Origin: Brucella sp. BE17 | GTDB lineage: Bacteria; Pseudomonadota; Alphaproteobacteria; Rhizobiales; Rhizobiaceae | Assembly (NCBI RefSeq): GCF_039545455.1 | Contig: NZ_CP154467.1 | Span: forward strand, 558,001 to 622,000 | Direction: 5' to 3' | DNA length: 64,000 bases | Part shown: piece after piece, positions 29,339 through 38,402 of the stretch | Layout of the letters: each line of letters opens with the position of its first letter | How positions within the stretch are numbered: the first letter of the stretch is position 1 | Position numbers and translations under genes: made by a program | Notes under the pieces: model-generated | Databases searched by the model: none | Seen by the model: the letters and a program-made list of their open reading frames with translations, nothing else | Told to the model about the DNA's origin: nothing

Positions 29339-29762
29339 ATTGTGCGTCCTTTGTTTTGACGAACTCAATCGCTGTGAGCTTTCCGTCTGTAATGCCACAA
29401 CGCAGATTGATACCATCCCATTGATAGCCGGTCGCCTTAATACGCGCTTCGCCTGGCACTGTCAGAATCGATGAGACCTTGCGCGGATCTTCGTCGCTGA
29501 ATTTCGCGGCTTTCTGGCTGGTTTGTGCCGCCGCCAAGTCATCCTTGGTAAAGCCGAGCTGATCGTATTTCTTGTCTTTTTTGACGAAATCATAAGCCGC
29601 AGCAACGCAATCCGCCACTTGCGGTGAAGCCTGCTGATCTTTGATCAATGTTTGATAATTGCCAGTAAAATCCTTTGAGCGAGTGGGAATCTTGGCTGCA
29701 TTGGCTGCGGCTGTAAAGCCAAGTGCGACAGTGGTGGTTAGTATAAATTTAATCAACTTCAT
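29337..29762 (-). CDS. secreted hypothetical protein
   Basis: A 141-residue protein with a signal peptide (MKLIKFILTTTVALGFTAA with a likely cleavage after ANA). The mature part is polar, with two cysteines (VADCVAAAYDF and LRCGITDG) that could form a disulphide in the periplasm. I recognise no family. It is convergent with the DUF3008 gene and shares its terminator. Confidence 0.8.
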   Translation of the reverse strand: MKLIKFILTTTVALGFTAAANAAKIPTRSKDFTGNYQTLIKDQQASPQVADCVAAAYDFVKKDKKYDQLGFTKDDLAAAQTSQKAAKFSDEDPRKVSSILTVPGEARIKATGYQWDGINLRCGITDGKLTAIEFVKTKDAQ

Positions 29763-29876
29763 GCCCGAATCCTTTTGAAATGCCCTCCATTTTATCAGGA
29801 AGGCATCAAATTGAAATACGGATAAGCTTAGAGCGTTAATCTGTATTTATTTATGAGTATCGTGTGGTTACGATGA

Positions 29877-30920
29877 TTATTGACACAGACGGGTGAGACA
29901 GGTTTTCCCATGACAGCCCTGATCCAGATGCATGTTTGTCTTGTGTGCGGCATCGCCATCCGGTCCGATCACGGTCATGAACATTTTGCAGCTTGCGCCA
30001 TGAACTGCCCGCCAGAAGGCTTTTTCCTTGTCTGAACCCTGCCATCCGCTTTCAAGCTGTGTTTGGCTTCCATCGGACAAGGTGAAAGACATGATGTCGA
30101 GCGCATTCGCGAATGCGTGTTCGGAAACCCGCCCCCTTGAAGCGCCGTTGACCTTGCGGCACTTATAGTCTGAACCGGTGCCGATTTCGCTGATCTTGAT
30201 GTCTTTTCCATATACGTCGCGGACAGCCTTGTTGACCTCGATACTCCATTGCGCCAGCGTCACGGCCATGGCGCAATTTGTCGTAACCGGATTCGTGAAT
30301 TTTAATGGCTGCTCCTTGCCGATTGCGCTTAGCAATAAAGGGGAATGAACACCGCATTGCGCGTCATCGTTGATGGGGGGCAGCAGCTTTCCCTCGACTT
30401 CGCCTGCAATCAGGGCTGGACAAGCCACCTGATAGACGCGCTCGTCCTTTGCAGATTTTTCGGCCTGTTTGTTGTCGGCAGGCTTATCATCTGACTTCTC
30501 TGGGGCGTTTACCCGTGGTTCAGTGTTCTGCCTTGCCGGTTTTTCCTCAGGCTTGACCGGAACCGGGTCAGTCTTGTCGTCTGCCGGTTGCACTGGTGCT
30601 GGTTGATCAGGTTTCTGCTCGGGAACCGGAATTGGGACGGCCACAGACTGTGAAGAAGGGGACGCAGAAGAAGCTGCGGGCTTGGACTGTATCTTGCTTT
30701 TGCTTCGTTTCTGTTCTGTGCGTCTGGTTTGCTTTTTTCCAGAGGCCTGCTTTTTGCGAGCCTGTGCTTTTTGCGCATCGCGTTTAAGAATGTTTTCGAT
30801 GAATGTTTGGGCTTTTGCCGGGGCCGCCCCCAGGCCCAATGCATGGACAGGCATAAGAAAACCAAGCCCTAGAATGGCGGCGATGACCGTTTTGCTGAAG
30901 GGCAGGAAAAATCTGGCCAT
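29877..30920 (-). CDS. extensin-like family protein, secreted
   Basis: A 347-residue exported protein. Its N-terminal signal segment (MARFFLPFSKTVIAAILG) is followed by a long low-complexity linker (about 50-190) rich in Lys, Gln, Pro, Glu and Asp, then a cysteine-containing extensin-like C-terminal domain (about 195-347). That domain has CPALIAGEVEG, CAMAVTLAQWS, the segment EHAFANALDI (similar to the metal-binding S/E-H-x-x-x-x-A-x-D of D-Ala-D-Ala peptidase-like folds) and MHLDQGC. A peptidoglycan-related role is likely but unproven. ATG 30920 with GAGGTG upstream is preferred to the in-frame ATG at 30962. Confidence 0.85.
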   Translation of the reverse strand: MARFFLPFSKTVIAAILGLGFLMPVHALGLGAAPAKAQTFIENILKRDAQKAQARKKQASGKKQTRRTEQKRSKSKIQSKPAASSASPSSQSVAVPIPVPEQKPDQPAPVQPADDKTDPVPVKPEEKPARQNTEPRVNAPEKSDDKPADNKQAEKSAKDERVYQVACPALIAGEVEGKLLPPINDDAQCGVHSPLLLSAIGKEQPLKFTNPVTTNCAMAVTLAQWSIEVNKAVRDVYGKDIKISEIGTGSDYKCRKVNGASRGRVSEHAFANALDIMSFTLSDGSQTQLESGWQGSDKEKAFWRAVHGASCKMFMTVIGPDGDAAHKTNMHLDQGCHGKTCLTRLCQ

Positions 30921-31071
30921 GCACACCTCGTTGAAAGTAAGTCGTGACAGTTGCAGGAGCATAATGACCGGATGCGGGGCCGTGTTCCTTCACGCTTGAT
31001 GGCAAAATGTTGCAAACGGGTGTGTAAGTACGCAAACTGTACGTATGTCGGGGCTTTCTGGCGGTTCTAAC

Positions 31072-31100
31072 TTGACAATAGCACATGCGCATGACTAAAA
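31072..31100 (+). promoter_or_regulatory. possible rpsD promoter
   Basis: TTGACA at 31072-31077 is a consensus -35; 17 bases later CTAAAA (31095-31100) could act as -10. This would leave an rpsD leader of about 160 bases containing a small CCTCG/CGAGG hairpin near 31191-31205. Ribosomal protein S4 often regulates its own mRNA, but I cannot show that here. Confidence 0.4.
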
Positions 31101-31266
31101 GCCGCCATCGCTGGTGCTGTGATGGTGCCGGCGTTTCATTTGACGTGTCCCGTGGATGAGGATCGCACTTGCGCACTTCATCCTGTCAGTCCTCGAAAAC
31201 CGAGGGCAGAGGAGGGCGCGTTTCCTGTATGCGCCACATGGCGCTAATAATTTTAAAGGAAATGCG

Positions 31267-31884
31267 ATGAGCAAGCGCGAATCTGCAAAATACAAGATCG
31301 ACCGCCGTCTCGGCGAAAACATCTGGGGCCGCCCAAAATCCCCGGTCAACCGTCGTGAATATGGCCCCGGCCAGCACGGCCAGCGCCGCAAGGGCAAGCT
31401 GTCGGATTTCGGCGTACAGCTGCGTGCCAAGCAGAAGCTCAAGGGTTTCTACGGCGATATCTCCGAAAAGCAGTTCCGCAAGACCTATGACGAAGCCGCT
31501 CGCCGTAAGGGTGACACCGGTGAAAATCTGATCGGTCTGTTGGAATCGCGTCTGGACGCTGTCGTTTATCGCGCAAAGTTCGTTCCGACGATCTTCGCCG
31601 CTCGTCAGTTCATCAACCACGGCCACGTCAATGTGAACGGCCGTCGCGTCAACATCCAGTCCTACCGCCTGAAGGCCGGTGACGTTGTTGAAGTGCGCGA
31701 AAAGTCCAAGCAGCTCGTGATCGTTCTTGAAGCCGTTCAGCTCGCAGAACGTGACGTTCCTGATTACGTCGAAGTCGACCACAACAAGATGGTTGCGACC
31801 TATGGTCGTGTTCCGACCCTTTCTGACGTGCCTTATGCCGTTCAGATGGAACCGAACCTCGTGGTCGAATTCTACTCGCGTTAA
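31267..31884 (+). CDS. rpsD: 30S ribosomal protein S4
   Basis: Primary 16S rRNA-binding protein uS4, 205 residues, with the N-terminal [20 protein letters not shown] region and the S4 RNA-binding domain from about residue 93 ([33 protein letters not shown]). ATG 31267 is preceded by AAAGGAAATGCG; an upstream in-frame ATG at 31156 would add residues not found in S4. The gene stands alone here rather than in the alpha operon, as is common in Rhizobiales. Confidence 0.97.
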   Translation: MSKRESAKYKIDRRLGENIWGRPKSPVNRREYGPGQHGQRRKGKLSDFGVQLRAKQKLKGFYGDISEKQFRKTYDEAARRKGDTGENLIGLLESRLDAVVYRAKFVPTIFAARQFINHGHVNVNGRRVNIQSYRLKAGDVVEVREKSKQLVIVLEAVQLAERDVPDYVEVDHNKMVATYGRVPTLSDVPYAVQMEPNLVVEFYSR

Positions 31885-31919
31885 TTTTTCACCTTCGGGC
31901 GAATTAAAGCAAAGAAATG

Positions 31920-31950
31920 GCCGTCCATGGTTTCCCCATGGACGGCTTTT
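31920..31950 (+). terminator. intrinsic terminator after rpsD
   Basis: GCCGTCCATGG (31920-31930) and CCATGGACGGC (31936-31946) form a perfect 11-bp stem with a 5-base loop, followed by TTTT. It ends rpsD transcription 35 bases after the stop codon and lies inside an in-frame upstream extension of ttcA, arguing that ttcA starts later. Confidence 0.85.
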
Positions 31951-31989
31951 CTGTATGAAACAGAAAACTCATTTGTTCCGGGAAGCATC

Positions 31990-32865
31990 ATGCCAGCTTT
32001 CGATCAAGACATTGCCGCAGATGGTGGCGACGGTTGCCATCCGCTTTTCCGCGACGTGCCTACAACGGTTGAATTCAACAAGCTGCGCAAGCGGCTTTTG
32101 CGGCTCACACGACAGGCGCTTGATGATTTTGCCATGGTGAAGCCCGGTGAGCGCTGGATGGTTTGTCTTTCAGGCGGCAAAGATTCCTATGGCCTGCTAG
32201 CGCTGCTGCTCGATCTTAAATGGCGCGGGCTTTTGCCTGTAGAGCTTCTGGCCGTCAATCTGGATCAGGGCCAGCCGAATTTCCCAAAGCATATCCTGCC
32301 GGAATTCCTCAATCGCTATGGCATCGAACACCGTATCGAATATCAGGATACCTATTCAATCGTCACAGAAAAACTGCCAGAAAATAGCACCTATTGTTCG
32401 CTATGCTCACGTCTGCGCCGCGGCAATCTTTACCGCATTGCACGTGAAGAAGGCTGTTCGGCGGTGGTTCTTGGCCATCATCGCGAAGACATTCTCGAAA
32501 CTTTTTTCATGAACCTGTTTCATGGCGGGCGGCTAGCCGCCATGCCGCCCAAGCTTGTCAATGATGAGGGTGATCTGATGCTGTTCCGTCCGCTTGCCTA
32601 TGCGGCGGAAGAGGATATGGAAAAATTCGCGACTGCCATGCAATTCCCGATTATTCCCTGCGATCTTTGCGGCAGTCAGGAAGGCCTGCAGCGCAATGCG
32701 ATGAAGGCCATGCTGGCGGATATTGAAAAGCGCATGCCAGGACGCAAGGATACGATGATCCGTGCTATGACCAATGTGCGCCCGAGCCATCTGCTCGACC
32801 GAAAACTGTTCGACTTTGCGGGGCTTACCATTTCTGGTGACGAGGATATTGCAATTGCGGTTTGA
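31990..32865 (+). CDS. ttcA: tRNA 2-thiocytidine(32) synthetase
   Basis: Thiolates cytidine 32 in certain tRNAs using ATP and an iron-sulphur cluster. The PP-loop is [13 protein letters not shown], the cluster cysteines are in [14 protein letters not shown], and the conserved [19 protein letters not shown] follows. 291 residues. I prefer ATG 31990 ([14 protein letters not shown] upstream) over the in-frame ATG at 31927, which lies inside the rpsD terminator. Confidence 0.93.
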   Translation: MPAFDQDIAADGGDGCHPLFRDVPTTVEFNKLRKRLLRLTRQALDDFAMVKPGERWMVCLSGGKDSYGLLALLLDLKWRGLLPVELLAVNLDQGQPNFPKHILPEFLNRYGIEHRIEYQDTYSIVTEKLPENSTYCSLCSRLRRGNLYRIAREEGCSAVVLGHHREDILETFFMNLFHGGRLAAMPPKLVNDEGDLMLFRPLAYAAEEDMEKFATAMQFPIIPCDLCGSQEGLQRNAMKAMLADIEKRMPGRKDTMIRAMTNVRPSHLLDRKLFDFAGLTISGDEDIAIAV

Positions 32866-33682
32866 TGAAACGGAAATAGGGCATTTGGCCGATTTGCTTG
32901 CCGACGCCGCACGCACCGAAATCATGCCGCGCTTTCGCAGGCTCGATGTGTCCGATATTAGGCAAAAAACCTCGCCCGCCGATCTGGTAACTGAAGCCGA
33001 TATCAGTGCGGAACTTTTTTTGACCGCACAGTTACGAGAGCTTTATCCTGATGCGCTGATCGTGGGCGAGGAAGCCTGTTCGGACAATCCAGCGCTTCTG
33101 GACGGTCTTGGCACGGCCGATCTTGCCTTTACCCTCGATCCGGTGGATGGAACGTTTAATTTCGCATCCGGCGTGCCGCTGTTTGGCGTCATGCTGGCGG
33201 TGGTTGCAAAGGGTGAAACCATCGCCAGTATTATTCACGATCCTGTGGGCAGGGACTGGATCACGGCCGCCAAAGGCAGCGGTGCCTATATCCGTCACGC
33301 CGATGGGACGACAAAACGCGCGAGCGTGGCGCAGGCAGGCGATATTGAGCAGATGACCGGTTCGGTTTCATGGCAATATGTGGCCGAGCCTATGCGTTCG
33401 CGACTGGCCCGCAATCATACCAGGTTTTTATCGCAGATCGGCTATCGTTGTGCCGCGCATGAATATCGCATTCTGGCGACGGGTGGCGCGCATTTTGCAC
33501 TCTATAACAAGCTGATGCCATGGGATCATTTGCCGGGTGCATTGATCCATCACGAGGCGGGTGGTTACAGCGCGCGCTGGGATGGTAGTGACTATCTACC
33601 GTCGCATGTCGGGGGCGGATTGTTGGCCGCACCCGACCGTGAAAGCTGGAAAGCCATTCATGCAGCACTCTGGGAAGCATGA
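32849..33682 (+). CDS. inositol monophosphatase family protein
   Basis: Mg-dependent phosphatase of the IMPase/SuhB/HisN superfamily, about 277 residues. Metal-site motifs are visible: [27 protein letters not shown] and the C-terminal [15 protein letters not shown]. Substrate is uncertain; inositol phosphate, histidinol phosphate or 3'-phosphoadenosine 5'-phosphate are all possible. The start is unclear: no ATG lies near the expected N-terminus, and I chose TTG 32849 with GACGAGG just upstream; GTG 32837 or TTG 32855 are alternatives. Any of these overlaps the end of ttcA. Confidence 0.85.
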   Translation: MQLRFDETEIGHLADLLADAARTEIMPRFRRLDVSDIRQKTSPADLVTEADISAELFLTAQLRELYPDALIVGEEACSDNPALLDGLGTADLAFTLDPVDGTFNFASGVPLFGVMLAVVAKGETIASIIHDPVGRDWITAAKGSGAYIRHADGTTKRASVAQAGDIEQMTGSVSWQYVAEPMRSRLARNHTRFLSQIGYRCAAHEYRILATGGAHFALYNKLMPWDHLPGALIHHEAGGYSARWDGSDYLPSHVGGGLLAAPDRESWKAIHAALWEA

Positions 33683-33729
33683 CAGAGCGCATTCCGAAAA
33701 GTTTGAAGCGGTCTTCGGATAAAATGCAC
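33682..33729. repeat. rhizobial-type palindromic repeat element
   Basis: The stretch contains GCATTCCGAA and TTCGGATAAAATGC (33691-33728) as nested inverted repeats around AAGTTTGAAGCGGTC. It resembles the short intergenic palindromes with a CCGAAAAGTGTGAAGCGG core that I know from rhizobial and Brucella genomes. It sits between two convergent genes and may also help end transcription. Confidence 0.5.
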
Positions 33730-33743
33730 GATCATTCAAATCA

Positions 33744-35009
33744 TCAGATGACTGTTTCTGTCTGTGGGTTTTTGACCTGAAACAGGCGCCCGTTTTCGGC
33801 AATAAGCACACAGCCGAGCGCCAGGAAACCCAGCAAGCAATAGCCCATGGCCACCGGCGTGACCGTTCCGTCAAAAGCCTGACCGATCACCGCACCCAAT
33901 GCAGCACCAATGACTGTTTGTGCAAAACCCAGCACGGAAGACGCTGTGCCTGCGACATCGCCCAGCGGTTCCATGGCCAGCGCATTGAAATTGGACGTAA
34001 CAAGACTAAACGAGAACATGATCGTCATATAGATGGCCATCAGCAAGGCAAAGGGCATCGGACCTTCAATGACGAGGGAAAGAACCATCCATAAAAGGCT
34101 CATGGCTGTGAAGAGCAGCAACATTGCCTGTGAAATCCGACGCATGCCGTAACGTCCGACAAGACGGGAATTGAGGAACGAGGCAAGCGCCAGCGTCATG
34201 GCAACTGCGGCAAAAGCCAGCGGAAACCACTGCCCTAGTTTATAGATATCGACAAAAATCTGCTGGGCCGAATTGATGTAGCCAAACAAGGCACCGAGAA
34301 TGAAAGATGTGCCAAGCATATAGAAAAGTGCGACGCGATTTGTCAGTACGATGACAAAACCGCCAGCGATGCTTTTGACCGTCAGTGGGCGACGATGGCT
34401 GACAGGCAGGGTTTCAGGCAGACGGATGAATGCCCAAAGGGCGACGATCAATGCCATCACGGCCATGGACAGGAATATCAGGTGCCATTCGCCAAACAGC
34501 ATGATGAGCTGGCCTGTAGCGGGTGCAACGATGGGCATGATCATGAAAATCATCATCACCAGCGACATGACTTCGGCCATCTGACGGCCTGCAAACCTGT
34601 CTCGCACCACGGAAACCGCGATCACACGCGTTCCGGCAGCGCCCAGCCCTTGCAGGATGCGCAACACGATCAGTGTCGTAAAATCGGTCACGAAAGCGGC
34701 CGCAAGCGAGGCCAGAATATAGATCGCCAAGCCACTAAACAGTGGCACTCTGCGTCCAAACCGGTCACTGAGGGGACCATAAAAAAGCTGGGAGACGCCA
34801 AAGCCCAGCAGATAGGCGGTGATGACGAATTGCGCATGATTTTCCGACTGAATGCCAAGGCTTGCACCAATCTGAGGCAGGCCAGGCAGCATGATGTCGA
34901 CGGCAAGCGCGTTGATCGCCATAATGGCGGCAATCAGGATAATGAATTCGCCGCGCCCGTGCATGGATGTTTTCTGATCGGATGATCCGTTCTTGATATC
35001 GAGGGGCAT
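33744..35009 (-). CDS. Bcr/CflA-family multidrug efflux MFS transporter
   Basis: Inner-membrane proton antiporter of the 12-helix DHA1 drug-export group, 421 residues. The first helix has ALAVDIMLPGLPQIGASLG, then the MFS motif A YGPLSDRFGRRVPLFSG and RILQGLGAAGTRVIAVSVVRD, as in Bcr and CmlA. The substrate cannot be read from sequence. ATG 35009 with AAGGA upstream (MPLDIKNG) fits better than the upstream in-frame ATG at 35138. It converges on the IMPase-family gene. Confidence 0.9.
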   Translation of the reverse strand: MPLDIKNGSSDQKTSMHGRGEFIILIAAIMAINALAVDIMLPGLPQIGASLGIQSENHAQFVITAYLLGFGVSQLFYGPLSDRFGRRVPLFSGLAIYILASLAAAFVTDFTTLIVLRILQGLGAAGTRVIAVSVVRDRFAGRQMAEVMSLVMMIFMIMPIVAPATGQLIMLFGEWHLIFLSMAVMALIVALWAFIRLPETLPVSHRRPLTVKSIAGGFVIVLTNRVALFYMLGTSFILGALFGYINSAQQIFVDIYKLGQWFPLAFAAVAMTLALASFLNSRLVGRYGMRRISQAMLLLFTAMSLLWMVLSLVIEGPMPFALLMAIYMTIMFSFSLVTSNFNALAMEPLGDVAGTASSVLGFAQTVIGAALGAVIGQAFDGTVTPVAMGYCLLGFLALGCVLIAENGRLFQVKNPQTETVI

Positions 35010-35126
35010 GGCTATATCCTTGGCATAAAAGCGTATCGCATCGCAATGATGCGTTACGGTGGGCAATTTTAAAAAGCAGTTTTTTGACCGGTCCGTGTTC
35101 TGGTTATCGAATGTGCAGAAAAACGT

Positions 35127-35151
35127 AAAAGGCGCCAAAACGGCGCCTTTT
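35127..35151 (-). terminator. terminator after grxD
   Basis: AAAAGGCGCC and GGCGCCTTTT form a perfect stem with a 5-base loop and run straight into a T-rich tract on both strands. It lies 45 bases past the grxD stop on the minus strand and separates it from the MFS gene. Confidence 0.8.
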
Positions 35152-35195
35152 AGAAAAAAAGTTGAGGCAAAAGCCGGTTCTGAGGTAATTAAACC

Positions 35196-35528
35196 TCAGG
35201 CAGCTTTGGTAGCAATACCTTTGTCGGTAAAAAGACTTTGTAATTCTTTTGACTGGAACATTTCGCGAATGATGTCGCAGCCGCCGACAAACTCGCCCTT
35301 GACGTAAAGCTGCGGAATCGTCGGCCAGTTGGAATAGTCCTTGATGCCCTGACGCATATCGTCGGAAGCGAGCACGTTAACGCCCTTATAGTCCACACCG
35401 ATATAATCGAGAATCTGCACGACCTGACCCGAAAAACCGCATTGCGGGAAACCCGGCGTGCCTTTCATGAAAAGCACGACGTCATTGGTCTTTACTTCAT
35501 TGTCGATAAAATCATTGATGCCGGTCAT
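35196..35528 (-). CDS. grxD: monothiol glutaredoxin (Grx4 type)
   Basis: A 110-residue CGFS-type glutaredoxin that binds a [2Fe-2S] cluster with glutathione and passes it to targets. The active site is PQCGFSGQ with Cys30; the glutathione-binding WPTIPQLYVKGEFVGGCDI is intact. ATG 35528 has AAAGGA upstream. A BolA-family gene lies directly upstream on the same strand; the Grx4-BolA heterodimer is a conserved iron-sulphur partner pair, so the neighbourhood supports a joint role in iron sensing or cluster delivery. Confidence 0.95.
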   Translation of the reverse strand: MTGINDFIDNEVKTNDVVLFMKGTPGFPQCGFSGQVVQILDYIGVDYKGVNVLASDDMRQGIKDYSNWPTIPQLYVKGEFVGGCDIIREMFQSKELQSLFTDKGIATKAA

Positions 35529-35724
35529 TCTGGTTCCTTTCAGAGCATGTCCACCCGGATAGCGGCGCTTTCGCTTCGGATCATGCGTCAAATACGGTCG
35601 CCGGGTTTTGTTCCGGCGCAAATGGGAAGCTTATCCCAATATAATCATTTATTTTTGGCTCAACACCCTTTGCAGGCAAAAAGCAAATCAAATGGTTGGG
35701 AAGACGAGCTTCCCCGTCCATTCG

Positions 35725-35958
35725 CTACTCGGGGATGCTCGTTTGAAGTGCGAGGGCATGCAGTACGCCGCCCATATTGCCCTTCAAGGCATCATAAACC
35801 ATCTGATGCTGCTGAACACGGGATTTGCCGCGAAAGCTTTCAGCAATAACTTCGGCAGCATAATGATCCCCGTCACCGGCAAGGTCGCGGATCGTCACCT
35901 TTGCGTCAGGAATCCCTTCGCGTATCAGCTTTTCGATCTCGTGTGCGTCCATAGCCAT
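35725..35958 (-). CDS. BolA family protein
   Basis: A 77-residue protein of the BolA/IbaG family: MDAHEIEKLIREGIPDAKVTI, then DLAGDGDHYAAEVIAESFRGKSRVQQHQMVYDAL. The His residues in DGDHY and QQHQMVY are candidate cluster ligands shared with a CGFS glutaredoxin, and grxD is the next gene downstream (about 200 bases). GGAGATT precedes the ATG; the second Met (two codons on) is a possible alternative start. Confidence 0.93.
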   Translation of the reverse strand: MAMDAHEIEKLIREGIPDAKVTIRDLAGDGDHYAAEVIAESFRGKSRVQQHQMVYDALKGNMGGVLHALALQTSIPE

Positions 35959-36045
35959 GTAGAATCTCCTGCCGTATACGGCTTTTTATCGTTGCGCCCG
36001 AAATGGTAGCGAAGCTTTCGGGCGCGTCAACCGTGATTTGCAGTT

Positions 36046-38268
36046 TCAGTTGCCTGCGGCGGTTTCGCCCTGCATGAAGCCGGGGAACCAGCCTTCATAG
36101 GCCTGTGTTAGGTCTGCTACGCTGACATCGACAATGTCGCCGAACGTCACGCGGTCGCCGCCCACGTTACCCAGAACTCGGAAAGGAACGCCTCCACCTT
36201 CTGCGTTGAGTGCAATGAGCTTCGCCATTTCAGGTGTTGCGGAGATGACGTAGCGCGCCTGATCTTCACCGAAAAGGATGGCGTGCGGCAAACCGTCGCC
36301 CACGTCAAGTGAGGCACCTTTACCCGACGTGATCGCCATTTCAGCAATGGCAATGGCCAGCCCGCCATCGGAAATGTCGTGGCACGCCGTTACCTGGGAA
36401 TTGCGGATGACTGAACGAACAAATTCACCATTGCGCTTTTCAAACGCCAGATCGACTGTGGGCGCAGGGCCGTCGGCACGCTCAAACAGATCACGCAGAT
36501 AGACCGATTGGCCGAGATGCGTGCCGTCGATGCCTAAAAGCAGCAGAACATCCCCGTCCTGCATGCCACCGATCTTAGCCATTTGCGACCAGTCCGGGAT
36601 CAGGCCGACACCGGCAATGGTCGGGGTCGGCAGAATGCCCTCACCATTGGTCTCATTGTAAAGCGATACGTTACCCGAGACGATCGGGAAATCGAGCGCG
36701 CGGCAGGCTTCGCCAATGCCTTCAATGGCTTTCACAAGCTGGCCCATGATTTCCGGTTTTTCGGGATTGCCGAAATTGAGGTTGTCGGTGGAGGCCAGCG
36801 GTTCAGCTCCGGTCGCGGTAATATTGCGCCAGCATTCGGCAACAGCCTGCTTGCCGCCCTCATAAGGATCGGCCTCGCAATAGCGCGGCGTCACGTCAGA
36901 CGAGAAGGCAAGCGCCTTGGTGTCGTGGCCCTCGACGCGGATGACACCGGCGTCTCCACCTGGAATTTGCAGCGAATTGCCCTGGATCAGCGTATCATAT
37001 TGCTCATAGACCCAGCGGCGCGACGACAGATCGGGTGAGCCGATCAGTTTGAGAAGAGCTGCCGAATAATCATCGGCCTGCGGCACATTGGAGGCGGGAA
37101 GCGGCGCGTGCTTGCCCGGTTCCATCCATGGACGGTCATATTCGGGCGCTTCGTCGCCCAGTTCCTTGATCGGCAGATTGGCGACTTCCTCACCCTGATG
37201 GATAACGCGGAAACGCAAATCATCGGTGGTCTTGCCGACGATGGCAAAATCAAGACCCCATTTGCGGAAGATCGCTTCGGCTTCAGCCTCTTTTTCGGGT
37301 TCGAGAACCATGAGCATGCGCTCCTGGCTTTCCGAAAGCATCATTTCATAGGCGCTCATGTTTTCTTCGCGCACCGGCACGGAATCGAGGATCAGTTCAA
37401 CGCCGAGATCGCCCTTGGCACCCATTTCAACAGCCGAACAGGTCAGGCCCGCAGCACCCATGTCCTGAATGGCAATAACGGCTCCTGAAGCCATCAGTTC
37501 AAGGCAGGCTTCGAGCAGGCATTTTTCGGTGAAAGGATCGCCGACCTGAACGGTCGGGCGCTTTTCTTCAATCGATTCGTCAAATTCTGCCGATGCCATG
37601 GTCGCACCGCCAACCCCGTCGCGGCCTGTCTTGGCACCGAGATAGACCACCGGCAGGCCGACGCCCTTGGCTTCCGACAAAAAGATGCCGTCATGCTTGG
37701 CCAGGCCAGCCGCGAAGGCATTGACCAGAATATTGCCATTATAACGCTTGTCGAAATTGACTTCGCCGCCAACGGTCGGCACACCAAAAGCATTGCCGTA
37801 ACCGCCGACCCCGGCAACTACGCCTGAGACGAGGTGGCGGGTTTTGGGGTGATCCGGCTCGCCAAAACGCAGCGCATTCATGGCGGCAACCGGACGTGCG
37901 CCCATCGTGAAGACGTCGCGCAGAATGCCGCCGACGCCGGTACCGGCACCCTGATAGGGCTCAATGTAAGAGGGGTGGTTGTGGCTTTCCATCTTGAAGA
38001 CGACGCAATCGCCATCCCCGATATCGACCACACCTGCGTTTTCGCCCGGACCCTGAATGACGCGTGGGCCGGTGGTGGGAAGGGTACGCAGCCATTTTTT
38101 CGAGGACTTATAGGAGCAATGCTCGTTCCACATCGCCGAGAAGATACCGAGTTCCGTAAAGCTCGGCTCACGCCCGATCAGCTCCAGGATGCGCTGATAT
38201 TCATCGGGTTTCAGCCCGTGCGCTGCGATCAGTTCTGGCGTGATGTCTCGAGTATTGGAAATAGTCAT
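36046..38268 (-). CDS. purL: phosphoribosylformylglycinamidine synthase, PurL subunit
   Basis: Large ATP-dependent synthetase subunit of FGAM synthase (fourth step of purine synthesis), the small PurL form that works with PurQ and PurS. 740 residues with the AIR-synthase-like halves: the N-terminal [17 protein letters not shown], the nucleotide loop [33 protein letters not shown], and [15 protein letters not shown] in the C-terminal half. ATG 38268 (MTISNTRD) is preferred over the in-frame ATG at 38301. purQ and purS lie about 3.2 kb further up on the same strand, separated by unrelated genes. Confidence 0.96.
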   Translation of the reverse strand: MTISNTRDITPELIAAHGLKPDEYQRILELIGREPSFTELGIFSAMWNEHCSYKSSKKWLRTLPTTGPRVIQGPGENAGVVDIGDGDCVVFKMESHNHPSYIEPYQGAGTGVGGILRDVFTMGARPVAAMNALRFGEPDHPKTRHLVSGVVAGVGGYGNAFGVPTVGGEVNFDKRYNGNILVNAFAAGLAKHDGIFLSEAKGVGLPVVYLGAKTGRDGVGGATMASAEFDESIEEKRPTVQVGDPFTEKCLLEACLELMASGAVIAIQDMGAAGLTCSAVEMGAKGDLGVELILDSVPVREENMSAYEMMLSESQERMLMVLEPEKEAEAEAIFRKWGLDFAIVGKTTDDLRFRVIHQGEEVANLPIKELGDEAPEYDRPWMEPGKHAPLPASNVPQADDYSAALLKLIGSPDLSSRRWVYEQYDTLIQGNSLQIPGGDAGVIRVEGHDTKALAFSSDVTPRYCEADPYEGGKQAVAECWRNITATGAEPLASTDNLNFGNPEKPEIMGQLVKAIEGIGEACRALDFPIVSGNVSLYNETNGEGILPTPTIAGVGLIPDWSQMAKIGGMQDGDVLLLLGIDGTHLGQSVYLRDLFERADGPAPTVDLAFEKRNGEFVRSVIRNSQVTACHDISDGGLAIAIAEMAITSGKGASLDVGDGLPHAILFGEDQARYVISATPEMAKLIALNAEGGGVPFRVLGNVGGDRVTFGDIVDVSVADLTQAYEGWFPGFMQGETAAGN

Positions 38269-38402
38269 GGAAAAGGGCGATCCCATTGCAGGCTGCGGCA
38301 CCCGAAGTCCTTCTGCCGAAGGGCGAATGCCTCTAAGGTTTCAAGGGGTCTCTTTAGCCCAAGTCTTTTGCAAGTGCGACAGGAAAATACCAATTTCCCG
38401 GA

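Noticed and set aside
31927..31989. In-frame N-terminal extension of ttcA
   Set aside because: It would start inside the rpsD terminator hairpin and adds residues not typical of TtcA.
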